DNA from: Methylobacter sp.
Lineage (GTDB): Bacteria; Pseudomonadota; Gammaproteobacteria; Methylococcales; Methylomonadaceae
Direction: 5' to 3'
Length of the DNA stretch: 49,770 nucleotides
NCBI GenBank assembly: GCA_030699385.1
Contig: JAUYMY010000042.1
Span: 1-49,770 of the forward strand
Shown here one piece after another: positions 1-7,469 of this stretch; positions within the stretch are counted from its first letter, which is position 1, and every line of letters starts with the position of its first letter. A program made the translations under genes and the position numbers. The notes beneath the pieces are model-generated. The model saw nothing but the letters and a program-made list of their open reading frames with translations, had not been told where the DNA came from and made no database searches.

Positions 1-57
1 CGTGCGCTGTTCGCGGCCGGTGACCGCTCCCACAACTTATGTATAACGATGAGGGCT
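1..57. repeat. REP-like palindrome, copy 1 (GCGGCC...GGCCGCTCCCAC family)
   Basis: This stretch aligns with the right part of the repeat at 22244-22340: both read CTGTTCGCGGC, then a GGTG[A/G]CCGCTCCC core, then a GTATAA..ATGAG tail. A third copy is at 36554-36638. The inverted arms (GCGGCC / GGTGACCGC) can fold into a hairpin. The left part of this copy lies outside the window. Confidence 0.7.
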
Positions 58-296
58 GAGCTTGGTAAACGGTGTAAAGTTTAGCCCTAAAGCCACGTTG
101 CTCCAACTTCAAGTCCATATTTTTATTTCAACACTGCATGATAATCGGCGTAAAATAGGCGGCTCAGGGCGTGATGTCAGCGGCTCAATTCAGGAGTATT
201 TCACTCGCTTCGATAGCCGTTCAAATTTGTATAGCAAAATAAACGCCTTGTTGTTATTTTCCAATATGTTGTATTAATTTTTTGGGAGTTAATATC

Positions 297-1463
297 ATGT
301 CTATTCAATTTAAAAAATTAACACGCCCAATCGCTCTTGCTTTATTAATGGCTGCAGCCAATACCGCGTTAGCGGCTGACCATATTGCTAGGGCAATTCC
401 CGCGTCTTTTGCCACACAAGCCGATTGTTTATTCGCCTGGGGGGAGACCAATTACCCAGCGCTATTTGCTCCGGTCGGAGCCTTTTCAGCTGAGTTTGAC
501 GCTTACTATTACCGCTACTATGCGCTCACAAATTCTTATTTAGGTGTGTCTTCGCTTGATAACCATCTTTACTATATGGGTGAAATTTCAGGCAATGATT
601 TGCTTGATTTAGGCGCCGCTTCCAATTGGTTTACTCAAGCAGGCTGCGCTGCTTCTTTAGAAGGCTCTAAAGAAGATGTGCAAGGTCATATCGATAACGT
701 GTTGCATTTAACCAACGACACACTTGGCGGCGGACTGACCGACCAAATTCAGCCAATTTTAATGGCTGTTTTAGGCAATCCATCAACCTGTCCAGTGGTT
801 TCGATGAATGTCAATTTAGCTGAAGCGAAAGATTTAAACAGCTTTTTGCAAAACTTGCCCAAACCCACCATTGTAACGCTGAGTTATGGTGCTGGCTGTA
901 CTTCAGAAAACGGCGATGTGATGTCTGGAGACGCCGAATTACGGCTCAATAATTTGGATATTAACCAAACAACCGGTGACATCAATGCCTTGCTGAGTAT
1001 AACCGCAAACAATTTGACCCGAAATGGCGTGGTTATTTCAGATGGCGGGATGACCGCGAATATCGCGCTTAAAGTCACCGATATGGAGGAAGGAACTCTG
1101 TCAGGTGGAGGCACTGTACAGCTGGCCAATTATTTGATTCCCAATGGAATGCGTTTAAATGGCGAAATAGCACTGACTGCCGCCGACGCGGGTAACTTTA
1201 CGATAGGTGTCAATGTATCGGACAACAATGCGATGTCTGTGGTGCTGGATTTAATCGCCGCTAATGTGAACGACGATATGCTGTTGAGTACGCAAGCGCC
1301 CGGTAGATTGAATCAGTACACCGTAATACTGGACGCTATCAAATATAACAGTGAGTTATGTGAAGCTTACCCTATCGGCGGCACGATGACTTTCAGTGCC
1401 GGTCAACAAAGTTGGACGGCTACTTTTGATGATCGTTGCGATGGCAGTTACTTGTTGCAATGA
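297..1463 (+). CDS. Exported protein of unknown function with an LFAWGE/YLGV module
   Basis: The 388-residue product begins with a clear Sec signal peptide ending at A-L-A-A near residue 27. The ATG at 297 is chosen because GGGAG lies 8 bases upstream; an in-frame TTG at 282 has no such site. Residues 44-117 hold a small module with the pattern DCLFAWGE..YP.LF, then YYYRYY....YLGV, then DLG....WFTQAGC. The same module occurs at the C-terminus of the protein at 11739-12581. The remaining 270 residues look like a beta-rich secreted domain in which I recognise no family. The stop overlaps the next start (ATGA), so the two genes are translationally coupled. The function is unknown; an envelope or surface role is inferred only from the signal peptide. 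Confidence 0.75.
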   Translation: MSIQFKKLTRPIALALLMAAANTALAADHIARAIPASFATQADCLFAWGETNYPALFAPVGAFSAEFDAYYYRYYALTNSYLGVSSLDNHLYYMGEISGNDLLDLGAASNWFTQAGCAASLEGSKEDVQGHIDNVLHLTNDTLGGGLTDQIQPILMAVLGNPSTCPVVSMNVNLAEAKDLNSFLQNLPKPTIVTLSYGAGCTSENGDVMSGDAELRLNNLDINQTTGDINALLSITANNLTRNGVVISDGGMTANIALKVTDMEEGTLSGGGTVQLANYLIPNGMRLNGEIALTAADAGNFTIGVNVSDNNAMSVVLDLIAANVNDDMLLSTQAPGRLNQYTVILDAIKYNSELCEAYPIGGTMTFSAGQQSWTATFDDRCDGSYLLQ

Positions 1464-2365
1464 GCTTAACTTGCATTAAACGGGCTATGCTCGTTATGTT
1501 ATTGGGCATAGCGCCGGCTCATGCGGCCTCGTTCTACGCGCTGTCTTTAGAGTGGCCGTTAGACAGCGCCTATCAACTGGATGTGCGTGATCAATGGGGC
1601 GGGCAAGTCGGCATTACAGTAACGCCGGTGCTGCAATTTGACGGGCGCAATCGACAAACGGTTATTGTGGTGCCGCCTGTTGCGCTGTGTACACAGCAAA
1701 ACAGGCAGTTCCAGCTGGCAGTGACGGCTTTAACGCCGACACAGCCCGCGCTGCTGACCCTCTCTGCTGAACGGGAAACCCTTTATCAGCAGAGCGTCAG
1801 CGACTCGTTAGCTTTTGAATTGCCGCCGCCTGATGACGGCCCGTGTCCAAATCCGGCGGATGACATTATCGGCGAGCTGACGGTGGCGGTCGCCATACCC
1901 AGTTCAGCATCAACATTAAGCTGGTCGAACTTGTTGCGCGAAGATGTCGGCCATGCCTGGATTGAATTTCGCGCTTTATCGCCCAAAGCGCCTTTAGCTT
2001 ATGGCACCGCCGGAACTTACAGCAGTGTGATTGGTAACAATGTAGCCAACGGCATTAATTTTTTTCGGGAAATTTATCGGCCGGCTGCTGCCTATAAAAC
2101 CGTGGCGATTAACAGCACGCAATGGGCGGATTTTAGTCGGCTGATTGAAAACTATATGGCCCAAGGCGCTGCGGCCTGGACGCCTTGGCATAATTGCACT
2201 CAATTCGCTATCGATGCCTGGTATGCGGTCACTCAAGAAACCTTATCGGCAACCCGAACTTACCCGGATGCGCCTTGGGAAGTCACACAAATGCATTTTC
2301 CTAATACGGTTAGCCTTTATTATTCGATAGTGGAACATGGCGGCATTCAGCTGGCCAATGAGTAA
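1460..2365 (+). CDS. Exported protein, possible permuted NlpC/P60-like cysteine hydrolase
   Basis: The ATG at 1460 overlaps the TGA of the upstream gene. The 301-residue product has a hydrophobic signal peptide ending at A-H-A-A near residue 24. The N-terminal half is Pro/Thr/Gln-rich and beta-like. The C-terminal half carries GHAWIEF (about residue 170) and HNCTQFAIDAW (about residue 250). This His-first, Cys-later order inside small-residue contexts is what circularly permuted NlpC/P60 (LRAT/YiiX-like) enzymes show. A cell-wall or lipid/amide hydrolase is therefore plausible, but this is inference from two motifs. Coupling to the preceding exported protein suggests that they act together in the envelope. 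Confidence 0.6.
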   Translation: MSLTCIKRAMLVMLLGIAPAHAASFYALSLEWPLDSAYQLDVRDQWGGQVGITVTPVLQFDGRNRQTVIVVPPVALCTQQNRQFQLAVTALTPTQPALLTLSAERETLYQQSVSDSLAFELPPPDDGPCPNPADDIIGELTVAVAIPSSASTLSWSNLLREDVGHAWIEFRALSPKAPLAYGTAGTYSSVIGNNVANGINFFREIYRPAAAYKTVAINSTQWADFSRLIENYMAQGAAAWTPWHNCTQFAIDAWYAVTQETLSATRTYPDAPWEVTQMHFPNTVSLYYSIVEHGGIQLANE

Positions 2366-2369
2366 GGCC

Positions 2370-2497
2370 ATTTCCGAGAAATAACATCCCTTGATGATCA
2401 TGATCTGTAAAAAATAAAGTCCACGAAAAACACGAAAATTTCGTGGCTTTCGTGCTAAGCGTGGACAATTTTTGGTATGTCTTTTTCAGAAAATCGC
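2370..2497. repeat. MITE-like element with CACGAAA/TTTCGTG core, copy A
   Basis: The element begins ATTTCCGAGAAAT and ends TTTTTCAGAAAATCG, which are imperfect inverted ends. Its centre holds GTCCACGAAA..CACGAAAATTTCGTG..CGTGGAC, a long palindrome. The same left end (CCCTTGAT.ATCA), core and right end (GTGGACAATT..TTTTTCAG.AAATCGC) recur at 19779-19974. Partial copies lie at 11407-11474 and 17220-17255. Confidence 0.65.
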
Positions 2498-2549
2498 CTA
2501 AGAGTTCAGCGGCTGCCAAATCGGCTTATGCTAGACCGATACGTAGACC

Positions 2550-2582
2550 AGACCGTCCAGGTTTTAAAAACCTGGACGGTCT
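2550..2582. repeat. AGACC[T/G]TCCAGG palindrome, copy 1
   Basis: A near-perfect 33-bp inverted repeat: AGACCGTCCAGG, a TTTTAAAAA centre, then CCTGGACGGTCT. Related copies are at 4373-4404 and 12673-12705. In this copy both arms carry G/C instead of T/A at the same position, a compensatory change that keeps the palindrome. Confidence 0.75.
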
Positions 2583-2594
2583 AACTTGCCACGT

Positions 2595-2641
2595 TTTAAA
2601 AAAATCTGTGTAAATCCGTCTAATCTGTGTCATCCGTGTTC
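2595..2641. repeat. CACGGAT-family repeat, partial copy A
   Basis: This is the segment TTTAAAAAAATCTGTGTAA followed by ATCCGTCTAATCTGTGTCATCCGTGTT. It matches the right half of the longer elements at 6104-6272, 11570-11702 (inverted) and 17055-17173. Confidence 0.6.
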
Positions 2642-2656
2642 GATTTCATACGTTAT

Positions 2657-3247
2657 CTATTGCGCTAAAAACACAAAAATAAACGCAATAGAAAAACTCA
2701 GCGTCCCGAAAAATAGCGGGTCTTGCAAAAATCGCTTAAAAATCCCCATCAATATCGCGCCGCCCAGCAGATAAAAAGGAAACACCGCAAGCGTGGTCAA
2801 ATGTCCAAGATCGCCGGGTAAATAATAAAATACGAAGGTGTCGAGAAAAAAAAGACTGGAAACATTGACCAGTATTTCAAGCAATAACGCATCGATAGAG
2901 AGCGCAACAGCAAAAATAACGTCTTCATATTTAAACTTAAAAGATTGCAGCTTTTTTTGCAGATAGTAAAGATGATAGCCATACAGCGACCACTGAAAAA
3001 ACGCAAAGGTTGAAGTGTCGCCACCGTGTATCGGCGTCACCCGATAGACCCAAAGCGGCGAGTCGAAAACGGCTCTACAAAAGCTGTTGATAGCCACTTC
3101 GCTAATGCAGCCTATCAGCGCCAGCGTTCCGGCATACATATAGACATCTTTGATATTTACCGGCGTTGAGTGAGTGTTCAGAGCAAAGCCGGCGCAATAC
3201 ACAACAGTAAGCAAGTACAAGAAAAAAAAGATGAGGCTGGTGTCCAT
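2657..3247 (-). CDS. Polytopic membrane protein of unknown function
   Basis: The 196-residue product is very hydrophobic, with about five to six predicted membrane segments: residues 4-22, 37-55, about 78-95, 109-130, 138-160 and 175-195. It has only short polar connectors, including a KKLQSFKFKYED loop. The start is an ATG with GAGAACCCCC upstream, a weak ribosome site. It is divergent from the NlpE-like gene to the right and convergent with the repeat-rich spacer on the left. I recognise no family. The length and even spacing of the helices support a real inner-membrane protein. Confidence 0.55.
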   Translation of the reverse strand: MDTSLIFFFLYLLTVVYCAGFALNTHSTPVNIKDVYMYAGTLALIGCISEVAINSFCRAVFDSPLWVYRVTPIHGGDTSTFAFFQWSLYGYHLYYLQKKLQSFKFKYEDVIFAVALSIDALLLEILVNVSSLFFLDTFVFYYLPGDLGHLTTLAVFPFYLLGGAILMGIFKRFLQDPLFFGTLSFSIAFIFVFLAQ

Positions 3248-3335
3248 TAAGGGGGTTCTCTAAATTGAATTAATCGTTAAAGCGTTGTCGATTAAGTATA
3301 TCAAATGTAACTTCTCATCAATGACAGGTAAAAAG

Positions 3336-3380
3336 ATTATTACCACGAAGAATGAAGCTTCGTGATCTCCGTGGTAATAA
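3336..3380. repeat. Inverted repeat ATTACCACGAAG...CTTCGTG...CGTGGTAAT
   Basis: Nested arms (ATTACCACG with CGTGGTAAT, and CACGAAG with CTTCGTG) form a hairpin in the spacer between two divergent genes, so it is not a terminator for either. It resembles the core of the CACGAAA elements but lacks their ends. Confidence 0.5.
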
Positions 3381-3522
3381 AATATATTCAGTGTTTAGTT
3401 GGATCGTTGCTTGCTTGCAGGTAATGAGAAATTAGCGCTATCGCTGTGAAAATCGGGCTGGCGCGGGTAAAATTCTGTTTCGAGTTTTTCCCTCTATTCA
3501 GAACAGACTTAAAGAGGCACTT

Positions 3523-4053
3523 ATGCAACTATTTAAAAAGCAATTACAACACACTCTGGCCTTGGTTTTTTGCAGTATTCTGCTGCCTGCTAATATGGCA
3601 ACGGCAGCGACAGACCAGGCCGATCAAGAAAAATTGCTCAGGGCGCGGGTAAAACTTCTTGAGAAAACGACAGATCATGCCGCTCATTTAACCCCGGTCG
3701 ATAAAAGCCTGGAATTTCATGGCGTTTTTTACGGTTATCTGCCCTGCAAGGATTGCGATGGCATTAAGGCGACTTTGTCGTTAAAACAAAATAACAATTA
3801 TTTATTGGTGACTCAGCCGGCAAAAGATTCCTCAAGGGAGTTTTATGAAAAAGGCAAATATAGCTGGGATGATAAAAAAAATACCGTTGTGTTAACGCCG
3901 CGTAAGGAAGCCGCGACACGGCAATATCATATTGAAGATGAGGGGACGTTGATTCAGCTAAACGCTGATGGGGCAAGGATAGCAGGCGATGATGACCGCT
4001 ATACTTTGCGCCGGAGCGATACGGTAAAGTCTCGTGAGGTGCATATCCACTAA
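3523..4053 (+). CDS. NlpE-like N-terminal domain protein, exported
   Basis: The 176-residue product has a signal peptide (cleavage near A-T-A-A, residue 29) but no lipobox Cys. Residues about 64-165 match the NlpE N-terminal domain: F-x-G-x-L-P-C-x-D-C-x-G-I, then a ladder of beta strands ending in YTLRR. The CxxC pair (PCKDC) is typical of this domain, known in E. coli NlpE as a lipoprotein that signals envelope and copper stress to the Cpx system. Here the lipid anchor and the C-terminal OB-like domain are both absent, so a soluble periplasmic form is inferred. AAAGAGG lies 8 bases before the ATG. It appears monocistronic. Confidence 0.75.
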   Translation: MQLFKKQLQHTLALVFCSILLPANMATAATDQADQEKLLRARVKLLEKTTDHAAHLTPVDKSLEFHGVFYGYLPCKDCDGIKATLSLKQNNNYLLVTQPAKDSSREFYEKGKYSWDDKKNTVVLTPRKEAATRQYHIEDEGTLIQLNADGARIAGDDDRYTLRRSDTVKSREVHIH

Positions 4054-4992
4054 AATTGTAGTGGTTCCTGAAATCCGGACGATAATTTAAGCTAGGCTTT
4101 GTCGAAAAATGAGCGGCATCAAACGGTAGATTTTTACAGGGCTCAAAAAACCAAGATGGTATTGGAGGCGGGTTAGAGGCACTAAGACGATCAATGGGAT
4201 TGCTTAGGAACAGCGCGCATTCAGCTGGAAAGCGATTTGCCGTAGGATGCCAGTAGTTTGCTTGAGGGCAATCGAGGGGCCAAACCGGAGCCGTTACCAT
4301 TGCAAGCATAGCTATCTATACTTTGTCGGTCACGTTTTCGGCTTATGGTAAACGAGAAATAGGCCGATTGCGGATCTTTCAGGTTTTAAAAACCTGGAAG
4401 GTCTGACTCGCAACGTTAATGGCAGAATAGGTTTTTACGCAACTGATCCTGTTAGGTAGGTCTTGTGTGGCTATAGGCTCAAAATCAATTCTAATTTCGA
4501 CCCCATTGATCTGGTATCAATTCTATAAAGGATTTATCAAAGAAACTTCATCATATTTTCGATGGTATATAGATAATTAATGACAAAAAGAATTTTGTCG
4601 GTGCAAGTTAATCACTATGTGCACAAAAATGATGCGATTTTTTAAAACAATAAAATAAGGTTTCTTGGTGTTTGTTGTTATAACTAATTGTAATTAATAG
4701 ATAAAATATGTATATATGATTTATGTGTAATTTTTGGTGCAGTATTTGCTTTCAATATTATGTGGGTATATTGAGAACAAATTACGCCAATATGAAATTC
4801 AAGAGCTTATTGATGTAAGCCTGCCCGCGAATTGGAGTTTTTTTCAGAAGCTTCCCGTATTTGTCATGAAATCTTAAACAAACGTTCATTGCGTTGTTAT
4901 AGATAAGTTTTAATCTGTATCTGAAAAGCAAAGAACAACTGTCGTTTAAACGGTTGTTTACCCTTTAATTTACCGGTTTGGGAGAATACAAA
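4054..4992. other. Long AT-rich spacer without recognisable genes
   Basis: I see no credible coding region here; the open frames are short and lack ribosome sites. The left part (4080-4320) is of mixed composition and might be an eroded gene. One degenerate copy of the AGACCTTCCAGG palindrome lies at 4373-4404. From about 4500 on the sequence is strongly AT-rich, probably the control region of the small gene at 4993. No conserved promoter could be assigned with confidence. Confidence 0.5.
4373..4404. repeat. AGACC[T/G]TCCAGG palindrome, copy 2 (degenerate left arm)
   Basis: The right arm AAAACCTGGAAGGTCT is intact, whereas the left arm reads GATCTTTCAGG. It belongs to the same family as the copies at 2550-2582 and 12673-12705. 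Confidence 0.6.
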
Positions 4993-5256
4993 ATGAATAT
5001 GCTCCATTTTATCCAAAAAGAGCTCTGCGCCGCATGGCACGAGGCTACCTGTCCATTATTTTTGGAAGGCTATGATAATGAATATTTTCATACGGAACTG
5101 TTTAACTACTATCATTCACTCAAAGGCAAGACCATTGATACAAGTAATGGTGAGTCGTTATTTCCAATAATAATTGATAACGTCCATTCTATTGCTGGAG
5201 AGCATTTTCATATCGCTAAAGTGTCGGCAGGAGGGCAAAACGGGACCATATCTTGA
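4993..5256 (+). CDS. Small protein of unknown function
   Basis: This encodes an 87-residue acidic, aromatic-rich soluble protein with many His, Tyr and Phe residues (for example EGYDNEYFHTELFNYYHS). GGAG lies 8 bases upstream of the ATG at 4993, a good ribosome site, which is the main reason to accept it. It follows a long AT-rich leader and has no partner on the same strand. I recognise no family. Confidence 0.45.
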   Translation: MNMLHFIQKELCAAWHEATCPLFLEGYDNEYFHTELFNYYHSLKGKTIDTSNGESLFPIIIDNVHSIAGEHFHIAKVSAGGQNGTIS

Positions 5257-5387
5257 GTTTTCCGTGATTGTCGTGTGATAGTACTGCTATTTTTGCGAAA
5301 GCTTGTTTTGGGTCTTCTCGTCCAAGCAAGCGGCAAAAAACACGCGGCAGCCAATGCTTCCGGCGACCCCAGCCGTCCTGCTTCTTT

Positions 5388-5420
5388 CGCTGGACACCCA
5401 GAAAGGGCTGTCCAGCTTCA
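5388..5420. repeat. GCTGGACA...TGTCCAGC inverted repeat
   Basis: An 8-bp perfect stem extended by CCC/GGG around an AGAAA loop, in the spacer between convergent genes. It could act as a transcription end signal, but there is no T-run on either side. Confidence 0.4.
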
Positions 5421-5513
5421 TTTTCGCAATGACTCGGCGCGATTCCGGATAACTTGCATTTTCACTGCGTAAAAAAACGCTTCGTGAAAATGCACTATCG
5501 CTTCTGGGGACCA

Positions 5514-5536
5514 AAAATCTTCGCTTTCAAGATTTT
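5514..5536 (-). terminator. Rho-independent terminator of the DUF4124 gene
   Basis: On the minus strand AAAATCTT, a 7-base loop and AAGATTTT form a hairpin followed by further T residues, starting within the stop codon of the DUF4124 gene. It is A/T-rich and therefore weak. Confidence 0.45.
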
Positions 5537-6063
5537 CAGCGGACATTATTTTTTCTTACAGAATCGGTTCTTATTTCAGTTTGCTGCGTGCTGGTGAACG
5601 GCTTTTTCTTAGTGTCATGTCGGTACGGCTCATAAGGTTGTCGCTGTTGGCGGCCGGGATAGGGATAAAGCGGATACGGTTGATAGATGGATTGTCTGCT
5701 TTGCTGTTCTAAAGCGTCCGCTTGCCGTTTGGCCTCGATGGCCTGCCGGCGTTGATATTCTGCGCTTTGTTGTAAGGCTTCAACCGAGGCTTGTCTATCC
5801 CGCTCGGCTTGAAGCGCTTTTTGGGCCTCGATTTTTGCCGCTTCCCGCTGGGCAAAGTTTTCATTCCAGGCTCTTAATTTGGCTTCCGCTTCGGCAACTT
5901 TAGCGGGATCAGGTTTCTTAATGTCGATAATTTCCTGTTTTACCGCGGCTTCGCAGGGTTTTGATTGATAAGCCGTTTTTCCCGATTCCAACTGGCATTT
6001 GAAGACCTCGGCGTGAGCGGTTGAACCGAGCATAAAGCCTAACATAAACACTATTTTTTTCAT
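5536..6063 (-). CDS. DUF4124 domain-containing exported protein
   Basis: The 175-residue product has a signal peptide (MKKIVFMLGFMLGSTAHA) followed by the DUF4124 pattern VFKCQ..GKTAYQSKPC near residues 20-38, with its two Cys residues. A long Ala/Glu/Lys/Gln-rich coiled coil (about 50-125) follows, then a Pro/Tyr/Gln-rich tail. DUF4124 proteins are common in gammaproteobacterial periplasms and lack an assigned activity. The ATG at 6063 is chosen so that the signal peptide begins at MKK; an in-frame TTG lies 18 bases upstream. A terminator hairpin begins at its stop codon. The gene appears monocistronic. Confidence 0.7.
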   Translation of the reverse strand: MKKIVFMLGFMLGSTAHAEVFKCQLESGKTAYQSKPCEAAVKQEIIDIKKPDPAKVAEAEAKLRAWNENFAQREAAKIEAQKALQAERDRQASVEALQQSAEYQRRQAIEAKRQADALEQQSRQSIYQPYPLYPYPGRQQRQPYEPYRHDTKKKPFTSTQQTEIRTDSVRKNNVR

Positions 6064-6080
6064 CACGGCATACCGTCTCA

Positions 6081-6103
6081 AGCTGTGTTGGTGAAGATGA
6101 TAC
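6081..6103. repeat. 23-bp direct repeat, left copy
   Basis: AGCTGTGTTGGTGAAGATGA plus TAC recurs at 6273-6295 with one mismatch. The two copies bracket the CACGGAT element at 6104-6272. Confidence 0.7.
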
Positions 6104-6272
6104 GTAACTACTCAGGGAAACAGAAATAGAACACGGATGATACTGATGAAACGGATAATCACTGATTAAAAACACAACATATTTAAAAAAATCGTGTAAA
6201 TCCGTCTTATCTGTGTCGCCTAAAGCCGCCTACTGTTGGTGTCCGTGTTCCATTTAATTATTTTTAGTAGGG
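6104..6272. repeat. CACGGAT-family repeat, copy B, carrying a nested insert
   Basis: Beginning with GTAACTACTCAG, it contains GAACACGGATGATACTGATG, AAACGGATAATCACTGAT and AAAAAAATCGTGTAAATCCG. These same blocks occur in copies C (11570-11702, inverted) and D (17055-17173). At 6216-6238 it is interrupted by a short unit (GCCTAAAGCCGCCTACTGTTG) bracketed by GTGTC. Confidence 0.7.
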
Positions 6273-6295
6273 AGCTGTGTTGGTGAGGATGATAC
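6273..6295. repeat. 23-bp direct repeat, right copy
   Basis: Matches 6081-6103 at 22 of 23 positions. Confidence 0.7.
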
Positions 6296-6313
6296 AAACA
6301 ATTTGTCTGGGCG

Positions 6314-7396
6314 TCATTTAAATAGCTGCTGTTGCGCTAACGCCCAGCTGACATGCTCTTTGACCAGTTCCGACTCATGCGCCAGCATCGGCTTTAAGGC
6401 CTCGATAATCAGCGCTGAAGCCGGTGCATTGCCTAATGCGACGGCGATATTTCTGAGCCAGCGTTGATGGCCGATTCTGCGTATTGCCGAGCCTTCGGTT
6501 TTAGCCAGAAATTCGGCCTCATTCCAGGCAAATACCTCAAGCAATTGCTGGGTGTTAAGCCGGTGCCTGGGATGAAAATCGGTTTCATTGCTGAATTGGG
6601 TAAAGCGGTTCCACGGGCAAATAAGCTGGCAGTCGTCGCAGCCGTAAATACGATTGCCGATCAGCGGCCTTAGTGTTTCCGGTATCGCGCCGTGTAGCTC
6701 AATAGTCAGATAAGACACGCAGCGTCTGGCATCGACCTGATAAGGCGCAATGATAGCCTGGGTCGGGCAAATGTCCAGACAGGCGCGGCAGTCGCCGCAG
6801 TGCGCGGTGGCCTGAGCGTCGATAGGCAGCGGCAGATCGGTAAACAGCTCGCCCAAGAAAAACCACGATCCGGCCTTGCGGTTGATGACGTTGGAATGTT
6901 TGCCGATCCAGCCTAAACCGGCTTTTTCGGCCAAGGCTTTTTCCAGCACCGGCGCGCTGTCGACAAAGGCCCGCATCGAACCGGGGCGCATTGAGCCGAT
7001 TTCTGCTTGAATCTTGTCGGCCAGCTTTTGCAGACGATTGCGCATCAGCTTATGATAATCGCGGCCCAGCGCATAACGCGAAATATAGGCCGAAGTGGGC
7101 TCGGTCAGAACCTGATGCATCGCGGTAGCGGCTTCGGTCTGATAATCCATGCGCACCGAAATAACACGCAATGTACCCGGATGTAATAAGTCGGGACGGC
7201 TACGTTTAAGGCCGTGGCGCTGCATGTAATCCATGTCGCCATGAAAGCCGCTGTTGAGCCAGTTTTGCAAATGCGCCTCGGCGTCCGGCAACGCGGTGTC
7301 GGTGATGCCGACCTGTTGAAAGCCCAGCTCTTGCCCCCATTGTTTGATCTGCAAGGCGAGGGCGGTCATATTTTGATCGGTTGCGTTAATGTTCAA
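6314..7396 (-). CDS. queG: Epoxyqueuosine reductase QueG
   Basis: Catalyses the last step of queuosine synthesis in tRNA, reducing epoxyqueuosine with a cobalamin and two [4Fe-4S] clusters in the cytoplasm. The 360-residue product has the family N-terminus (IKQWGQELGFQQVGITDT), the putative catalytic Asp in AFVDSAPVLE (D146) and cluster Cys at 200, 203, 206 and 210 (CGDCRACLDICP), with C253, C256 and C260 in CDDCQLICPWN. The frame opens at a TTG (7396); an ATG at 7369 would leave only three residues before the conserved LALQIKQWG, so the TTG fits family length better, but neither has a strong ribosome site. Divergence from nnr echoes the queG-nnr neighbourhood common in gammaproteobacteria. 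Confidence 0.95.
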   Translation of the reverse strand: MNINATDQNMTALALQIKQWGQELGFQQVGITDTALPDAEAHLQNWLNSGFHGDMDYMQRHGLKRSRPDLLHPGTLRVISVRMDYQTEAATAMHQVLTEPTSAYISRYALGRDYHKLMRNRLQKLADKIQAEIGSMRPGSMRAFVDSAPVLEKALAEKAGLGWIGKHSNVINRKAGSWFFLGELFTDLPLPIDAQATAHCGDCRACLDICPTQAIIAPYQVDARRCVSYLTIELHGAIPETLRPLIGNRIYGCDDCQLICPWNRFTQFSNETDFHPRHRLNTQQLLEVFAWNEAEFLAKTEGSAIRRIGHQRWLRNIAVALGNAPASALIIEALKPMLAHESELVKEHVSWALAQQQLFK

Positions 7397-7469
7397 AGTT
7401 TACCGTTTCAGGTTGGTTGGCGTTAGGGCTTAGGTTTTCGCTGTTCACCCATTAATTTAATCACATACT

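Noticed and set aside
3764..4309. Leftward 181-codon open frame across the NlpE-like gene
   Set aside because: It overlaps the NlpE-like gene on the other strand, has no ribosome site, and its product has no domain pattern.
5275..5472. Rightward 65-codon open frame after the small gene at 4993
   Set aside because: The product looks like translated repeat sequence (hairpin GCTGGACA...TGTCCAGC inside), there is no ribosome site and it lies between convergent genes.
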